A program made the translations under genes and the position numbers. From Pseudophaeobacter sp965641885 (GTDB lineage: Bacteria; Pseudomonadota; Alphaproteobacteria; Rhodobacterales; Rhodobacteraceae), in the NCBI GenBank assembly GCA_965641885.1, contig OZ282574.1, positions 1,364,001-1,428,000 on the forward strand: 64,000 nucleotides of DNA. Reading direction: 5' to 3'. Below the pieces are notes generated by a model that worked only from the letters and a program-made list of their open reading frames with translations, searched no databases and was not told the DNA's origin. Shown here in pieces: positions 33,749 to 40,957 of the stretch (its first letter is position 1; every line of letters starts with the position of its first letter).

Positions 33749-34939
33749 TCAGCCCGGAACGGCGGTGCCGGCCGTGTCGCCAATCCCGTCCCGCCGGGCC
33801 TTGGCTGAGGCCAGGGTGTCGCGCAATTCGCTTTCCATCTTTTTCAGCTCGGCCTCGGCTGCGGCGCGACGTGCCTTGCCTTCGTCGGCAATCTGCAGGC
33901 TTTCCTGAATGGTGCCGACCAGATCCGCATTGGCTTGTTTTACCGCCTCGATGTCAAAGACGCCGCGCTCCATCTCTTCGCGGATCACCTTGTTGCTCTG
34001 TCGCAGGTTTGCGGCATTGGAGGTCAGTAGCTCATTGGTGAGATCATTGGCCTCACGCACGGCTGCCGCCGCCTCAGATGAGCGCTGGATGGTGACCGCC
34101 TGTGCCAGCTGCGTCTCCCAGAGAGGCACGGTGTTGACCAGCGTCGAGTTGATCTTGGTGACCAGGCTCTTGTCGTTTTCCTGCACCAGACGGATCGAGG
34201 GCAGCGATTGCATGGTCACCTGGCGGGTGAGCTTGAGATCATGCACCCGGCGTTCCAGATCATCGCGTGCTGCGCGCAGGTCACGCAGCTCTTGCGCGCG
34301 CATCACCTGATCGGCCTCGGCGGCGGCGGTCACAGCGGCCTCAAGTGCCAGAATATCCTTGGCGTCCAGTTCTGCCAGCTTGGCGGTGCCGGCGGCAATA
34401 TAGAGCGCCAGCTCGTCATAGAAGTTCAGCGTCTTTTCATAGAGCAGGTCGAGCGATTTGATATCTTTCAGCAGCGTATGCTCATGGCTGAGGAGATTAT
34501 CAGTAATCTTGTCGATCTGGCCTTGAATGGTCTCAAACCGGGCGGTGAACTTGGCAAAAGGTGCGGCACGCCCCAACAGGCGCTCCCAAAAGCTGGGCTT
34601 GCGGCGCACGTCGAGTTCAGAGACAGAAAAGCCGCGAATGGTGGTGACGATATCGCGCAATGAATCCCCGGCGGGGCCGACGTCCTTGTTGCGCACATCC
34701 GCCAGCATGGCCTGGCTGATGGTCTGCAATTCTGCCTGCGCACCAGAGCCAAAGCGGATGATCGAGTTGCTGTCACCCATGTCAATCTCGCCCATGCGGG
34801 TCAGGATTGCACTGCTGACTTCTGGCGTGGCGGCCTCCAGCGGCTGCACCGCTTCAACGGGTTCGGGCAAGGTTGTCGCGGCCACTTCCAGAACCTGTGC
34901 CTGGGCTTCGGCGGCTTTTTTTTGAATGGTTTCAGACAT
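33749..34939 (-). CDS. TelA-family toxic anion resistance protein
   Basis: 396 residues, all-helical, soluble. Family signatures: FGSGAQAELQTISQAMLADV (about 60-80), RGFSVSELDVRRKPSFWERLLG, then LLSHEHTLLKDIKSLDLLYE and MQSLPSIRLVQENDKSLVTKIN followed by NTVPLWETQLAQAVTIQRS, which is the TelA core. TelA/YaaN proteins were named from tellurite resistance plasmids but are widespread; in Bacillus yaaN sits next to xpaC, as here. The actual activity is not known. Encoded 21 bases after xpaC. Confidence 0.92.
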   Translation of the reverse strand: MSETIQKKAAEAQAQVLEVAATTLPEPVEAVQPLEAATPEVSSAILTRMGEIDMGDSNSIIRFGSGAQAELQTISQAMLADVRNKDVGPAGDSLRDIVTTIRGFSVSELDVRRKPSFWERLLGRAAPFAKFTARFETIQGQIDKITDNLLSHEHTLLKDIKSLDLLYEKTLNFYDELALYIAAGTAKLAELDAKDILALEAAVTAAAEADQVMRAQELRDLRAARDDLERRVHDLKLTRQVTMQSLPSIRLVQENDKSLVTKINSTLVNTVPLWETQLAQAVTIQRSSEAAAAVREANDLTNELLTSNAANLRQSNKVIREEMERGVFDIEAVKQANADLVGTIQESLQIADEGKARRAAAEAELKKMESELRDTLASAKARRDGIGDTAGTAVPG

Positions 34940-34960
34940 CTAGGTTTCCTTGCAAATGAG

Positions 34961-35875
34961 TTAGCTGCGGTCCAGGTGGACGCCTTCACGCTGCAGCCGG
35001 TCGCGCAGCACATCGATTTCTATGGTGAGGTCGCTGCGGTCTTCCAGCAGCATTTTACGGGTGCGGGCGGCAAAGTTCTGCTCAAGATCGGTGAGTAGCG
35101 CCAGATAATCAGTGCGGGCAGCAGCGTCGCCGCTGCGGCTGTAGATATCGGCAAATTTTACTGTCGCGTCCTTTGCCCCCTGCAAATAAACCGTAAGGTA
35201 TTTGCGGGCGGCTGTCAGGTCGCGGGGGTCTTCCTCGACCGTGCGAAACAATTCCCGCGCCACTGCCTGAAATTGCTCGACCCGGTCTTCGACTTCACGG
35301 TCGCGGGCGCGCATCGCGGCATCCGTCATGGCGTCAAGGCTGTATTCGGCTTCTTCCACGGCGCGCGCAACCCGGCTTTGCTGAAAGTTATCAATGCCTT
35401 CAGTGCCTTTATCTTTGAGAGGGTCAAGACCAAAGGCGGCCAGATGCAAACCGCAGGCCGCAACGCCATAGATTGCGGCCGTCACGAGGCCAGGCTCTGC
35501 CTTCCAGGCCGCGAGGGCGGCACCCGCGCCAACCAAAACGGCGGCCAGGATCTTGCGCGGCAATGCAGGTTTTCGGGCGACACGCCGGGCATCAAATGCC
35601 GCCTTGGCGCGCAGCCCTTCGCGCAAAAGATAAGCGCCACCAGCCCAAAGGGCCGCGGCAGTCAGTCCAAGCGCCATACCGGTCGCCCCATCCTTGACGG
35701 AGAGCACCAGTAATAGGCCGGCTGGGATAAACATCAGGTTTGAGCGTACGCCAACCGGATCAACTGTGGCATTGCGCACTGCAGCGTTTGCAAAGCCCTT
35801 TGAGGATTTCGTGTCAGACGCTGCGCTGCCAGACTTACCCTTGGGGCTGAATTTGCCGCCGAACTGTTGTGCCAT
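34961..35875 (-). CDS. XpaC-like membrane protein
   Basis: ATG 35875 opens MAQQFGGKFSPKGKSG; GGGAGG lies upstream. 304 residues. Two hydrophobic hairpins at about 47-90 (FIPAGLLLVLSVKDGATGMA, LWAGGAYLLREGL) and 105-150 (KILAAVLVGAGAALAAW, AAIYGVAACGLHLAAFGLD) are followed by a long helical cytoplasmic part (EQFQAVARELFRTVEEDPRD, ARKYLTVYLQGAKDATVKFAD) that matches the XpaC family. XpaC was named for 5-bromo-4-chloroindolyl phosphate hydrolysis; a true enzymatic role is doubtful. First large gene of the five-gene block. Confidence 0.88.
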   Translation of the reverse strand: MAQQFGGKFSPKGKSGSAASDTKSSKGFANAAVRNATVDPVGVRSNLMFIPAGLLLVLSVKDGATGMALGLTAAALWAGGAYLLREGLRAKAAFDARRVARKPALPRKILAAVLVGAGAALAAWKAEPGLVTAAIYGVAACGLHLAAFGLDPLKDKGTEGIDNFQQSRVARAVEEAEYSLDAMTDAAMRARDREVEDRVEQFQAVARELFRTVEEDPRDLTAARKYLTVYLQGAKDATVKFADIYSRSGDAAARTDYLALLTDLEQNFAARTRKMLLEDRSDLTIEIDVLRDRLQREGVHLDRS

Positions 35876-35879
35876 GACT

Positions 35880-35945
35880 CTAGCCTCCCACAATCCAGCC
35901 AGTGCTGAGACCAAACATCAGGAAGAGCAAAGCCACAAAGGCCAT
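35880..35945 (-). CDS. Possible 21-aa single-helix membrane microprotein before xpaC
   Basis: On the minus strand ATG 35945 reads MAFVALLFLMFGLSTGWIVG plus Gly and stops at TAG 35882-35880, four bases before the xpaC-like start. An in-frame GTG three codons earlier is an alternative start. The peptide is exactly one membrane helix long. Its tight spacing to xpaC suggests translational coupling or a leader peptide. No ribosome site is strong (GCAGAAA). Confidence 0.4.
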   Translation of the reverse strand: MAFVALLFLMFGLSTGWIVGG

Positions 35946-36049
35946 TTTCTGCACGCGTATTCCCCTTATTCCCGCCAAATTCCCACTCGTTCCCAAGAAA
36001 CTAGGGGATGCGCGGAGCACTTGCTAGGGGGAAGTCTGCGGGAACAGCC

Positions 36050-37309
36050 TCAGCGGCGGGGATTTTTGCCTATTGGGCGCGGTTTAGAGCCCGGGCCCCG
36101 CGGTGATGGCTTGCCACCATCACGCCGACTATCACCGCCACGATCCGGGCCACGGCCGGCGCTGCGAGAGTCGTCACGCGAGGCACTACGGTCATCTCTG
36201 GATCCATGTGCGGGTTTGGAGCCGAAGCGCGACTTTGAGCCATAATCCGGCTTGTCACCGGGTTTGCCGCCTGGCTTGCCTGCAAATTTTCCCGAGGGTT
36301 TTCCCGTGGATTTGCCAGCGAATTTGCCTGCAGGCTTGCCGTCGGCTCTGTCTGTGGGGCGCTCGCTGCTACGCGCGCCAGGTCTGCCGCCTGGTTTTCC
36401 ACCCGGTTTGCCACCTGGCCTGCTGCCCGGTTTGCCACGTGTTGGGCGCGACGCTGGCGTCTCTTCTACTTCCATATCTTCAGGCTCAAGCCCAAGCTGA
36501 TCGCGCAGGACGCGCGGTTTAATCTCTTCCACTTCGCCCAATTTCAAGGTTCCGAGCTGGAAGGGGCCATAAGACAGGCGTAGCAAGCGGTTAACGCTAA
36601 ACCCGATATCCTCAAGCGCGCGACGGATTTCGCGGTTTTTGCCTTCGCGCAGTCCAATCGTCAGCCATGCATTGGCACCTTGCTGGCGATCCAGCACCAC
36701 ATTCATGGGCTGAAACCGTTCACCGTCGACCACCATGCCCTGGCGCAGCGGTTCAAAGTCAACTTCTTGGGGGCGGCCATTGATGCGGACGCGGTAGCGG
36801 CGCAGCCAGCCAGTTGAAGGCAGCTCAAGGCGGCGTTTGATGCCACCGTCATTTGTCAGCAGCAGCAAGCCTTCGGAATTGATGTCGAGACGTCCGACGG
36901 TCATCACCCGGGGCAGATCCTCGGGCAGCTCATCAAAGATGGTGCGGCGGCCTTTTTCATCACTGTTGCTGGTCACCAGCCCAATCGGCTTGTTGTAGAG
37001 CCAAAGCCGGGGGGCCTCGGCCTGGGGCAGGGGCTTGCCATCGACGATAATACGATCCCGGCTGGTCACATTGAGTGCGGGGCTGTCGATCTTGGTGCCG
37101 TTGACGATGACACGACCCTCGGCAATCATGCGCTCCGCTTCGCGTCGTGAGGCAACACCGGCGCGTGACAAGACCTTGGCGATGCGATCCCCGTTAGAGG
37201 CGCTTTCGTCCGGTTTGGCGGCGGCAGGTGCCGGCTTGGCGGCTGGTTTTGCGGAGGCTTGGGCCTTGCTGGAGGCTTTGCCTTTGGGGGATCCGGGTGC
37301 TTTGCTCAT
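36050..37309 (-). CDS. rluB: 23S rRNA pseudouridine synthase, RluB type, with long low-complexity tails
   Basis: 419 residues from ATG 37309. After a Lys/Ala/Pro-rich N-tail (about 1-38) comes an S4 domain (GDRIAKVLSRAGVASRREAE...MIAEGRVIVNG), then the RsuA/RluB catalytic core: PRVMTVGRLDINSEGLLLLT carries the catalytic Asp, and AWLTIGLREGKNREIRRALE is the family motif. The last 125 residues are a repetitive tail rich in GKPGGKPGG, GKFAGK and SRDD units, typical in alphaproteobacterial RluB. It modifies the position equivalent to E. coli U2605 in helix 90-93 of 23S rRNA. Divergent from tadA. Confidence 0.92.
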   Translation of the reverse strand: MSKAPGSPKGKASSKAQASAKPAAKPAPAAAKPDESASNGDRIAKVLSRAGVASRREAERMIAEGRVIVNGTKIDSPALNVTSRDRIIVDGKPLPQAEAPRLWLYNKPIGLVTSNSDEKGRRTIFDELPEDLPRVMTVGRLDINSEGLLLLTNDGGIKRRLELPSTGWLRRYRVRINGRPQEVDFEPLRQGMVVDGERFQPMNVVLDRQQGANAWLTIGLREGKNREIRRALEDIGFSVNRLLRLSYGPFQLGTLKLGEVEEIKPRVLRDQLGLEPEDMEVEETPASRPTRGKPGSRPGGKPGGKPGGRPGARSSERPTDRADGKPAGKFAGKSTGKPSGKFAGKPGGKPGDKPDYGSKSRFGSKPAHGSRDDRSASRDDSRSAGRGPDRGGDSRRDGGKPSPRGPGSKPRPIGKNPRR

Positions 37310-37372
37310 GGATTTGGGACATAGAGCATTCCGTTGGCTTGCGAAAGCACCCATTCCGGGGCAGGAAAGGTC

Positions 37373-37852
37373 ATGGAGGACAAACCCGCTATGTTCAAAT
37401 CGCATATGAGTGCGGCGCTTGACGAGGCGCGTGCTGCCGCATTGCGTGGCGAGGTTCCTGTGGGCGCGGTGTTGATCGCACCCGATGGCCGGGTTGTGGC
37501 ACGCGCAGGCAACCGCACCCGCGAGCTGAGCGACCCCACCGCCCATGCGGAAATCCTGGTGCTGCGCGCCGCCTGTGCCGCCGCCGGTACGGAACGGCTG
37601 CAGGGGCATGATCTGTATGTGACGCTTGAGCCCTGTGCCATGTGCGCCGCCGCCATCGCCGCGGCCCGCATTGCGCGGCTGTATTATGGCGCGTCTGATC
37701 CCAAATCGGGGGGTGTTGCCCATGGTGCCTGCGTGTTTTCCCACCCGCAGGCACATCACGCCCCTGAGGTCTACGAGGGGATCGCGGAAAGCGACTGCGC
37801 TGCGCTAATGACCCGTTTCTTTCGCAAGAGGCGACAGGTGCAAGATGACTGA
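37373..37852 (+). CDS. tadA: tRNA-specific adenosine deaminase
   Basis: 159 residues; ATG 37373 with AGGAAAGG upstream, though ATG 37391 is possible. Zinc and catalytic residues are present: His58 and Glu60 in DPTAHAEI, Cys88 and Cys91 in EPCAMC. ARIARLYYGASDPKSGGV and the C-terminal FFRKRR match TadA over other cytidine-deaminase-like enzymes. It converts A34 of tRNA-Arg(ACG) to inosine, an essential function. Overlaps the next gene by 8 bases. Confidence 0.95.
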   Translation: MEDKPAMFKSHMSAALDEARAAALRGEVPVGAVLIAPDGRVVARAGNRTRELSDPTAHAEILVLRAACAAAGTERLQGHDLYVTLEPCAMCAAAIAAARIARLYYGASDPKSGGVAHGACVFSHPQAHHAPEVYEGIAESDCAALMTRFFRKRRQVQDD

Positions 37853-38717
37853 CCTGACTGATCTGGGGGCTCTTCCAAAGCAAATTCTGCGTTGTTTTCA
37901 GGTGTCGGATCCTGTGCTGATAACCACAACGGCCGGCGCAAGCCTCTGGCGCGTGCACTGCGCCAAAAGAGGTCGTGCTGTGCTGAAATACTATGGCAGC
38001 CGGGGGATGGGAAACGAGGCCACTGGCTTTCGGTTCTTGGCTGATGCGCCTGAAGCATTTGCCGCCCAGGTCTATATGCTGCGCCAGGACGCGGCGCTGA
38101 TCGAATGGCTTGAAGGGCCGTCTTTGGCAGATGTGGCGCGGGCTGGGCAGGATTTTGACGCGGCACAGAGCCTTTTGGCCGTCGCCTGTGGTTTGCATCA
38201 CGCCCCCGCAGCTGAGGCCTCGGGCTATCCCCGGCTCGAGGATTGGTTTGCTCCGCTTTTGAAATCTGAAGTCGCACCGGGGTGTTCGCCCGATATGGTT
38301 GCCGCAATTGCGTCAAGCCAGCGGTTGGTGCTGCATCTGTTGCAGACACAGACGGATCTGCGCCCCCTGCATGGGGACTTGCATCACGACAACGTTCGCA
38401 AAACCCAGCGTGGCTATTGCGCCTTTGATGCAAAGGGGATTGTGGGTGAACGGGCCTTTGAGTTGGCCAATGCCTTTCGCCACCCAAAGGGCTGCGCACG
38501 TCTTGTGGGGACACGACGGCGCATCCTTGCGCTGGCTGATTTGTGGTCGGCAGGCTTTGGGGTTGAGCGTCAGCGCTTGCTGCAATGGGCTGCTGTGAAA
38601 TGTGCGTGGTCTATCGTCTGGCGCAGCAAGGGGCGGGTGTTGCACGATGAAGAGCAGGGGCTGCTGGCCAGGCTTCTGGCCTGCGCACAGGGGGACTGCA
38701 CGGCGGGCGCGCTCTAA
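37845..38717 (+). CDS. APH(6)/hydroxyurea-phosphotransferase-like small-molecule kinase
   Basis: 290 residues. Kinase-like fold: VLKYYG (ATP lysine), LIEWLEGPSLADVA (hinge), catalytic loop LHGDLHHDNV (about 182-191) and metal loop FDAKGIVGERAFELANAF, the D-x-K-G-x-x-G-E pattern characteristic of the APH(6)/hydroxyurea kinase group. Members phosphorylate streptomycin in some strains, but chromosomal copies usually have an unknown natural substrate, so a resistance role should not be assumed. Coupled to tadA by an 8-base overlap. Confidence 0.85.
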   Translation: MTDLTDLGALPKQILRCFQVSDPVLITTTAGASLWRVHCAKRGRAVLKYYGSRGMGNEATGFRFLADAPEAFAAQVYMLRQDAALIEWLEGPSLADVARAGQDFDAAQSLLAVACGLHHAPAAEASGYPRLEDWFAPLLKSEVAPGCSPDMVAAIASSQRLVLHLLQTQTDLRPLHGDLHHDNVRKTQRGYCAFDAKGIVGERAFELANAFRHPKGCARLVGTRRRILALADLWSAGFGVERQRLLQWAAVKCAWSIVWRSKGRVLHDEEQGLLARLLACAQGDCTAGAL

Positions 38718-38755
38718 ACCTCAGGGCTAACGCGTTGTCTGAAGTCCTGAGGTTT
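38716..38755 (+). terminator. Hairpin after the tadA-kinase pair
   Basis: Perfect 10-bp arms AAACCTCAGG (38716-38725) and CCTGAGGTTT (38746-38755) with a 20-base loop, starting at the stop codon. It ends in TTTCTGG, so termination is plausible. Confidence 0.6.
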
Positions 38756-38868
38756 CTGGTTTGCTCACTCTAGGGGGGCCTCTCTGGTTTACCAGTGGGC
38801 TGTGATCAAAATGCCCCCGTGATTTTAGGCCTTGGGCAGGGCGCAATAAAATAATGGGAGAGCATTTA

Positions 38869-39492
38869 ATGACAAAAGTAATCGCCGGTTCAGATGGGCA
38901 ACTGCGCTGCGCCTGGAGTGCCTCGGCGCCAGAATTTGACGCCTACCACGACAGCGAATGGGGCTATCCCGTTGACGATGATATCCGTCTGTTTGAAAAA
39001 ATCTGTCTCGAGAGTTTTCAGTCGGGCCTGAGCTGGCGCACCATTTTGGCCAAACGCGAGAATTTTCGCGCCGCCTTTTGTGGCTTCGACTGGACCCAGA
39101 TCGCCCAATTCGACGAGACCGATGTGGCGCGCCTGCTGCAGGATGCCGGTATCATTCGCCACCGTGGCAAAATCGAAGCCGTGATCAACAACGCGCAGCG
39201 AGCGCAGGAGCTGGTGGCTGAGGCAGGCTCTCTGGCGGCGTTTTTCTGGAGCTTTGAGCCTGACCCCAAAACCCTGCCGGAACCGCAAAGCCAAAGCACC
39301 AGTTCCGATTCTGTCGCCCTGTCCAAGGCCTTGAAAAAACGCGGTTGGAAATTTGTCGGCCCAACCACGGCCTTTGCCTTCATGCAGGCAATGGGGCTGG
39401 TCAATGACCATGCAACAGGCTGCATCTGTCGCCAAAAGGCCGCCGAGGCACGCGCGGCCTTTCAGGCTCCGGGCCCCAGGGTGACTGTGTAG
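38869..39492 (+). CDS. tag: DNA-3-methyladenine glycosylase I
   Basis: 207 residues; ATG 38869 with GGGAGAG at 38856-38862 is preferred over ATG 38854. Diagnostic TAG features: RCAWSASAPEFDAYHDSEWG at the start, FEKICLESFQSGLSWRTIL (catalytic Glu and substrate pocket), and the zinc-snap residues Cys near the N-terminus (LRCAW), His in LVNDHATGCICR and the paired Cys of that motif. It excises 3-methyladenine from alkylated DNA. Single gene between a terminator and a convergent gene. Confidence 0.95.
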   Translation: MTKVIAGSDGQLRCAWSASAPEFDAYHDSEWGYPVDDDIRLFEKICLESFQSGLSWRTILAKRENFRAAFCGFDWTQIAQFDETDVARLLQDAGIIRHRGKIEAVINNAQRAQELVAEAGSLAAFFWSFEPDPKTLPEPQSQSTSSDSVALSKALKKRGWKFVGPTTAFAFMQAMGLVNDHATGCICRQKAAEARAAFQAPGPRVTV

Positions 39493-39499
39493 CGCAACC

Positions 39500-39557
39500 G
39501 CGCCGGGCGCAGGCCCGGCGCTATGCCCAACGGGAGCGGATCTGCAGGTGCAGATCC
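39500..39557. terminator. Two hairpins between convergent tag and UPF0173 genes
   Basis: First stem of 9 bp (39500-39508 with 39513-39521, CGCCGGGC/GCCCGGCG core). Second stem GGATCTGCA-GG-TGCAGATCC (39538-39557) is perfect. Neither has a long T-tract, but their position between convergent stops suggests a two-way terminator. Confidence 0.5.
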
Positions 39558-39606
39558 TGCGACGGGCGGGAGCCTCTCCCTTTTCAGGGTGGGCGCCTTG
39601 CCTATA

Positions 39607-40299
39607 CTAGATCTCGATAGCCTGCATCACTTCCGGCTCGATCACCGCAACCCCGGGCAGGGCGGCACTCAGCGCCTCGGCGCTCTGTTCCAGAATCGGG
39701 AAGGTCTTGTAGTGGCAGGGGATCACGGTTTTGAAGTTGAAATAGCGTTTCGCCGCATAGGCAGCCTGCTTCATATCCATGGTGAAATGTCCGCCGGCGC
39801 TCAGTATTCCGACATCGGGCTTAAAGTAGTCTCCCATCCAGTCCATATCGGCCATGAGGCCGGTATCGCCTGAGATATAGACAGTTTTGCCCTCAGAGAT
39901 CAGCATATAGCCAACCTCTGACCCACTGGCGCGCAACCCTTCCTCGGTGGTGAAGGTTGAACTATGGCAGGCCGGCACCATGGCCAGCTTTGGCCCGCCC
40001 AGATCAACCGTGCCGCCTTTGTTAAATCCAATGGTGGCAATGCCTTCGCTTTCTCCCCAAAAGCCCATCAGATCATATTGCCCCACCACTGGAATCTTCA
40101 GCGCCTTGGCCAGTGGCAAGATATCCGCGACATGGTCAAAATGGGTATGGGTCAGAATTAGATGCGTCGCACCGGACAGGGCGGCGTCATGCTGCTCTTT
40201 GCTCAGCGCGGGATTGCCGGTCAGCCAGGGATCCACCAGTAGCACCTGTCCTTCGGTTTCAATGCGAAAGCTGCCATGCCCCAACCAGATGATCTTCAT
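39607..40299 (-). CDS. Metal-dependent hydrolase, UPF0173 (metallo-beta-lactamase fold)
   Basis: 230 residues. MBL metal motif THTHFDHVAD (about 50-59), preceded by MKIIWLGHGSFRIET, which is specific for UPF0173/YtkL-like proteins; further ligands in VPACHSSTF (about 110) and ISGDTG, then VIPCHYKTFP (about 195). Full length for the family. Cytoplasmic. Substrate unknown; related proteins are weak phosphodiesterase/lactonase-like enzymes. Confidence 0.92.
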   Translation of the reverse strand: MKIIWLGHGSFRIETEGQVLLVDPWLTGNPALSKEQHDAALSGATHLILTHTHFDHVADILPLAKALKIPVVGQYDLMGFWGESEGIATIGFNKGGTVDLGGPKLAMVPACHSSTFTTEEGLRASGSEVGYMLISEGKTVYISGDTGLMADMDWMGDYFKPDVGILSAGGHFTMDMKQAAYAAKRYFNFKTVIPCHYKTFPILEQSAEALSAALPGVAVIEPEVMQAIEI

Positions 40300-40665
40300 A
40301 TTCTTGTCTTCCCATTGTTATGATCTCTTTTTCTTGACCGCAGCCTAGCAGGGGCAGGGGCATTTGCCAGAGTTTGAGTGCGCTTCAAACCCGTTTTTTG
40401 TCGCGTCTTAGGCGCAAAACACAGACCAGATACGGGCCAGAGCGGCCAGAACGCGGCCAGAACGCGGCCGGGAGGCGACTGGTGTGCACCGGTACAAAAC
40501 TCAACATGACCCCAGCCGGCCAAGGCGCCCGAGCGCGAAACCGGCTACAAACGCTGTGATTTCGCCGCGATTTCACAGAGAAACCTGTCCCGGCAGCGGC
40601 GCTCAGGCTTGCAGCGCACGCATCACCCCGGTAAATGCCAGTCTGAACACGAGATGAGGGTTTCC
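40300..40665. other. 366-base divergent region with a short GC repeat
   Basis: No gene found. It should hold the promoters for the leftward UPF0173 gene and the rightward gatC-gatA operon. At 40442-40469 the 11-base unit GCGGCCAGAAC occurs twice followed by GCGGCC. Confidence 0.4.
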
Positions 40666-40953
40666 ATGTCGATTGACCAAAACACAGCCGCCAAAGTGGC
40701 CAAACTGGCCCGGATCAAGGTCGAAGAAGAGGCGCTGCCCGCACTGGCCGCCGAATTCAACACGATCCTTGAGTTCATTGAACAGTTGAACGAAGTGGAC
40801 GTCGAAGGGGTCGAGCCCATGACCTCGGTCACGCCGCAGCGTCTGAAACGGCGCGCCGATGTGGTCACTGACGGCAATCAACAGGACAAGATCCTGTCCA
40901 ATGCCCCCGACGCTCGCGAAGGCTTTTTTGCCGTCCCCAAAGTGATGGAGTGA
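40666..40953 (+). CDS. gatC: Glutamyl-tRNA(Gln)/aspartyl-tRNA(Asn) amidotransferase subunit C
   Basis: 95 residues from ATG 40666. Matches GatC throughout: VAKLARIKVEEEALPALAAE, ILEFIEQLNEVDVEGVEPMT and the tail VTDGNQQDKILSNAPD...FFAVPKVME. GatC is the belt that holds GatA to GatB in the enzyme that amidates mischarged Glu-tRNA(Gln). Four bases separate it from gatA; gatB is not in this window. Confidence 0.96.
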   Translation: MSIDQNTAAKVAKLARIKVEEEALPALAAEFNTILEFIEQLNEVDVEGVEPMTSVTPQRLKRRADVVTDGNQQDKILSNAPDAREGFFAVPKVME

Positions 40954-40957
40954 AGAG

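Noticed and set aside
33749..34939. Reading the TelA-family gene as proof of tellurite resistance
   Set aside because: The family is common in bacteria with no such phenotype and no terZABCDE genes are present.
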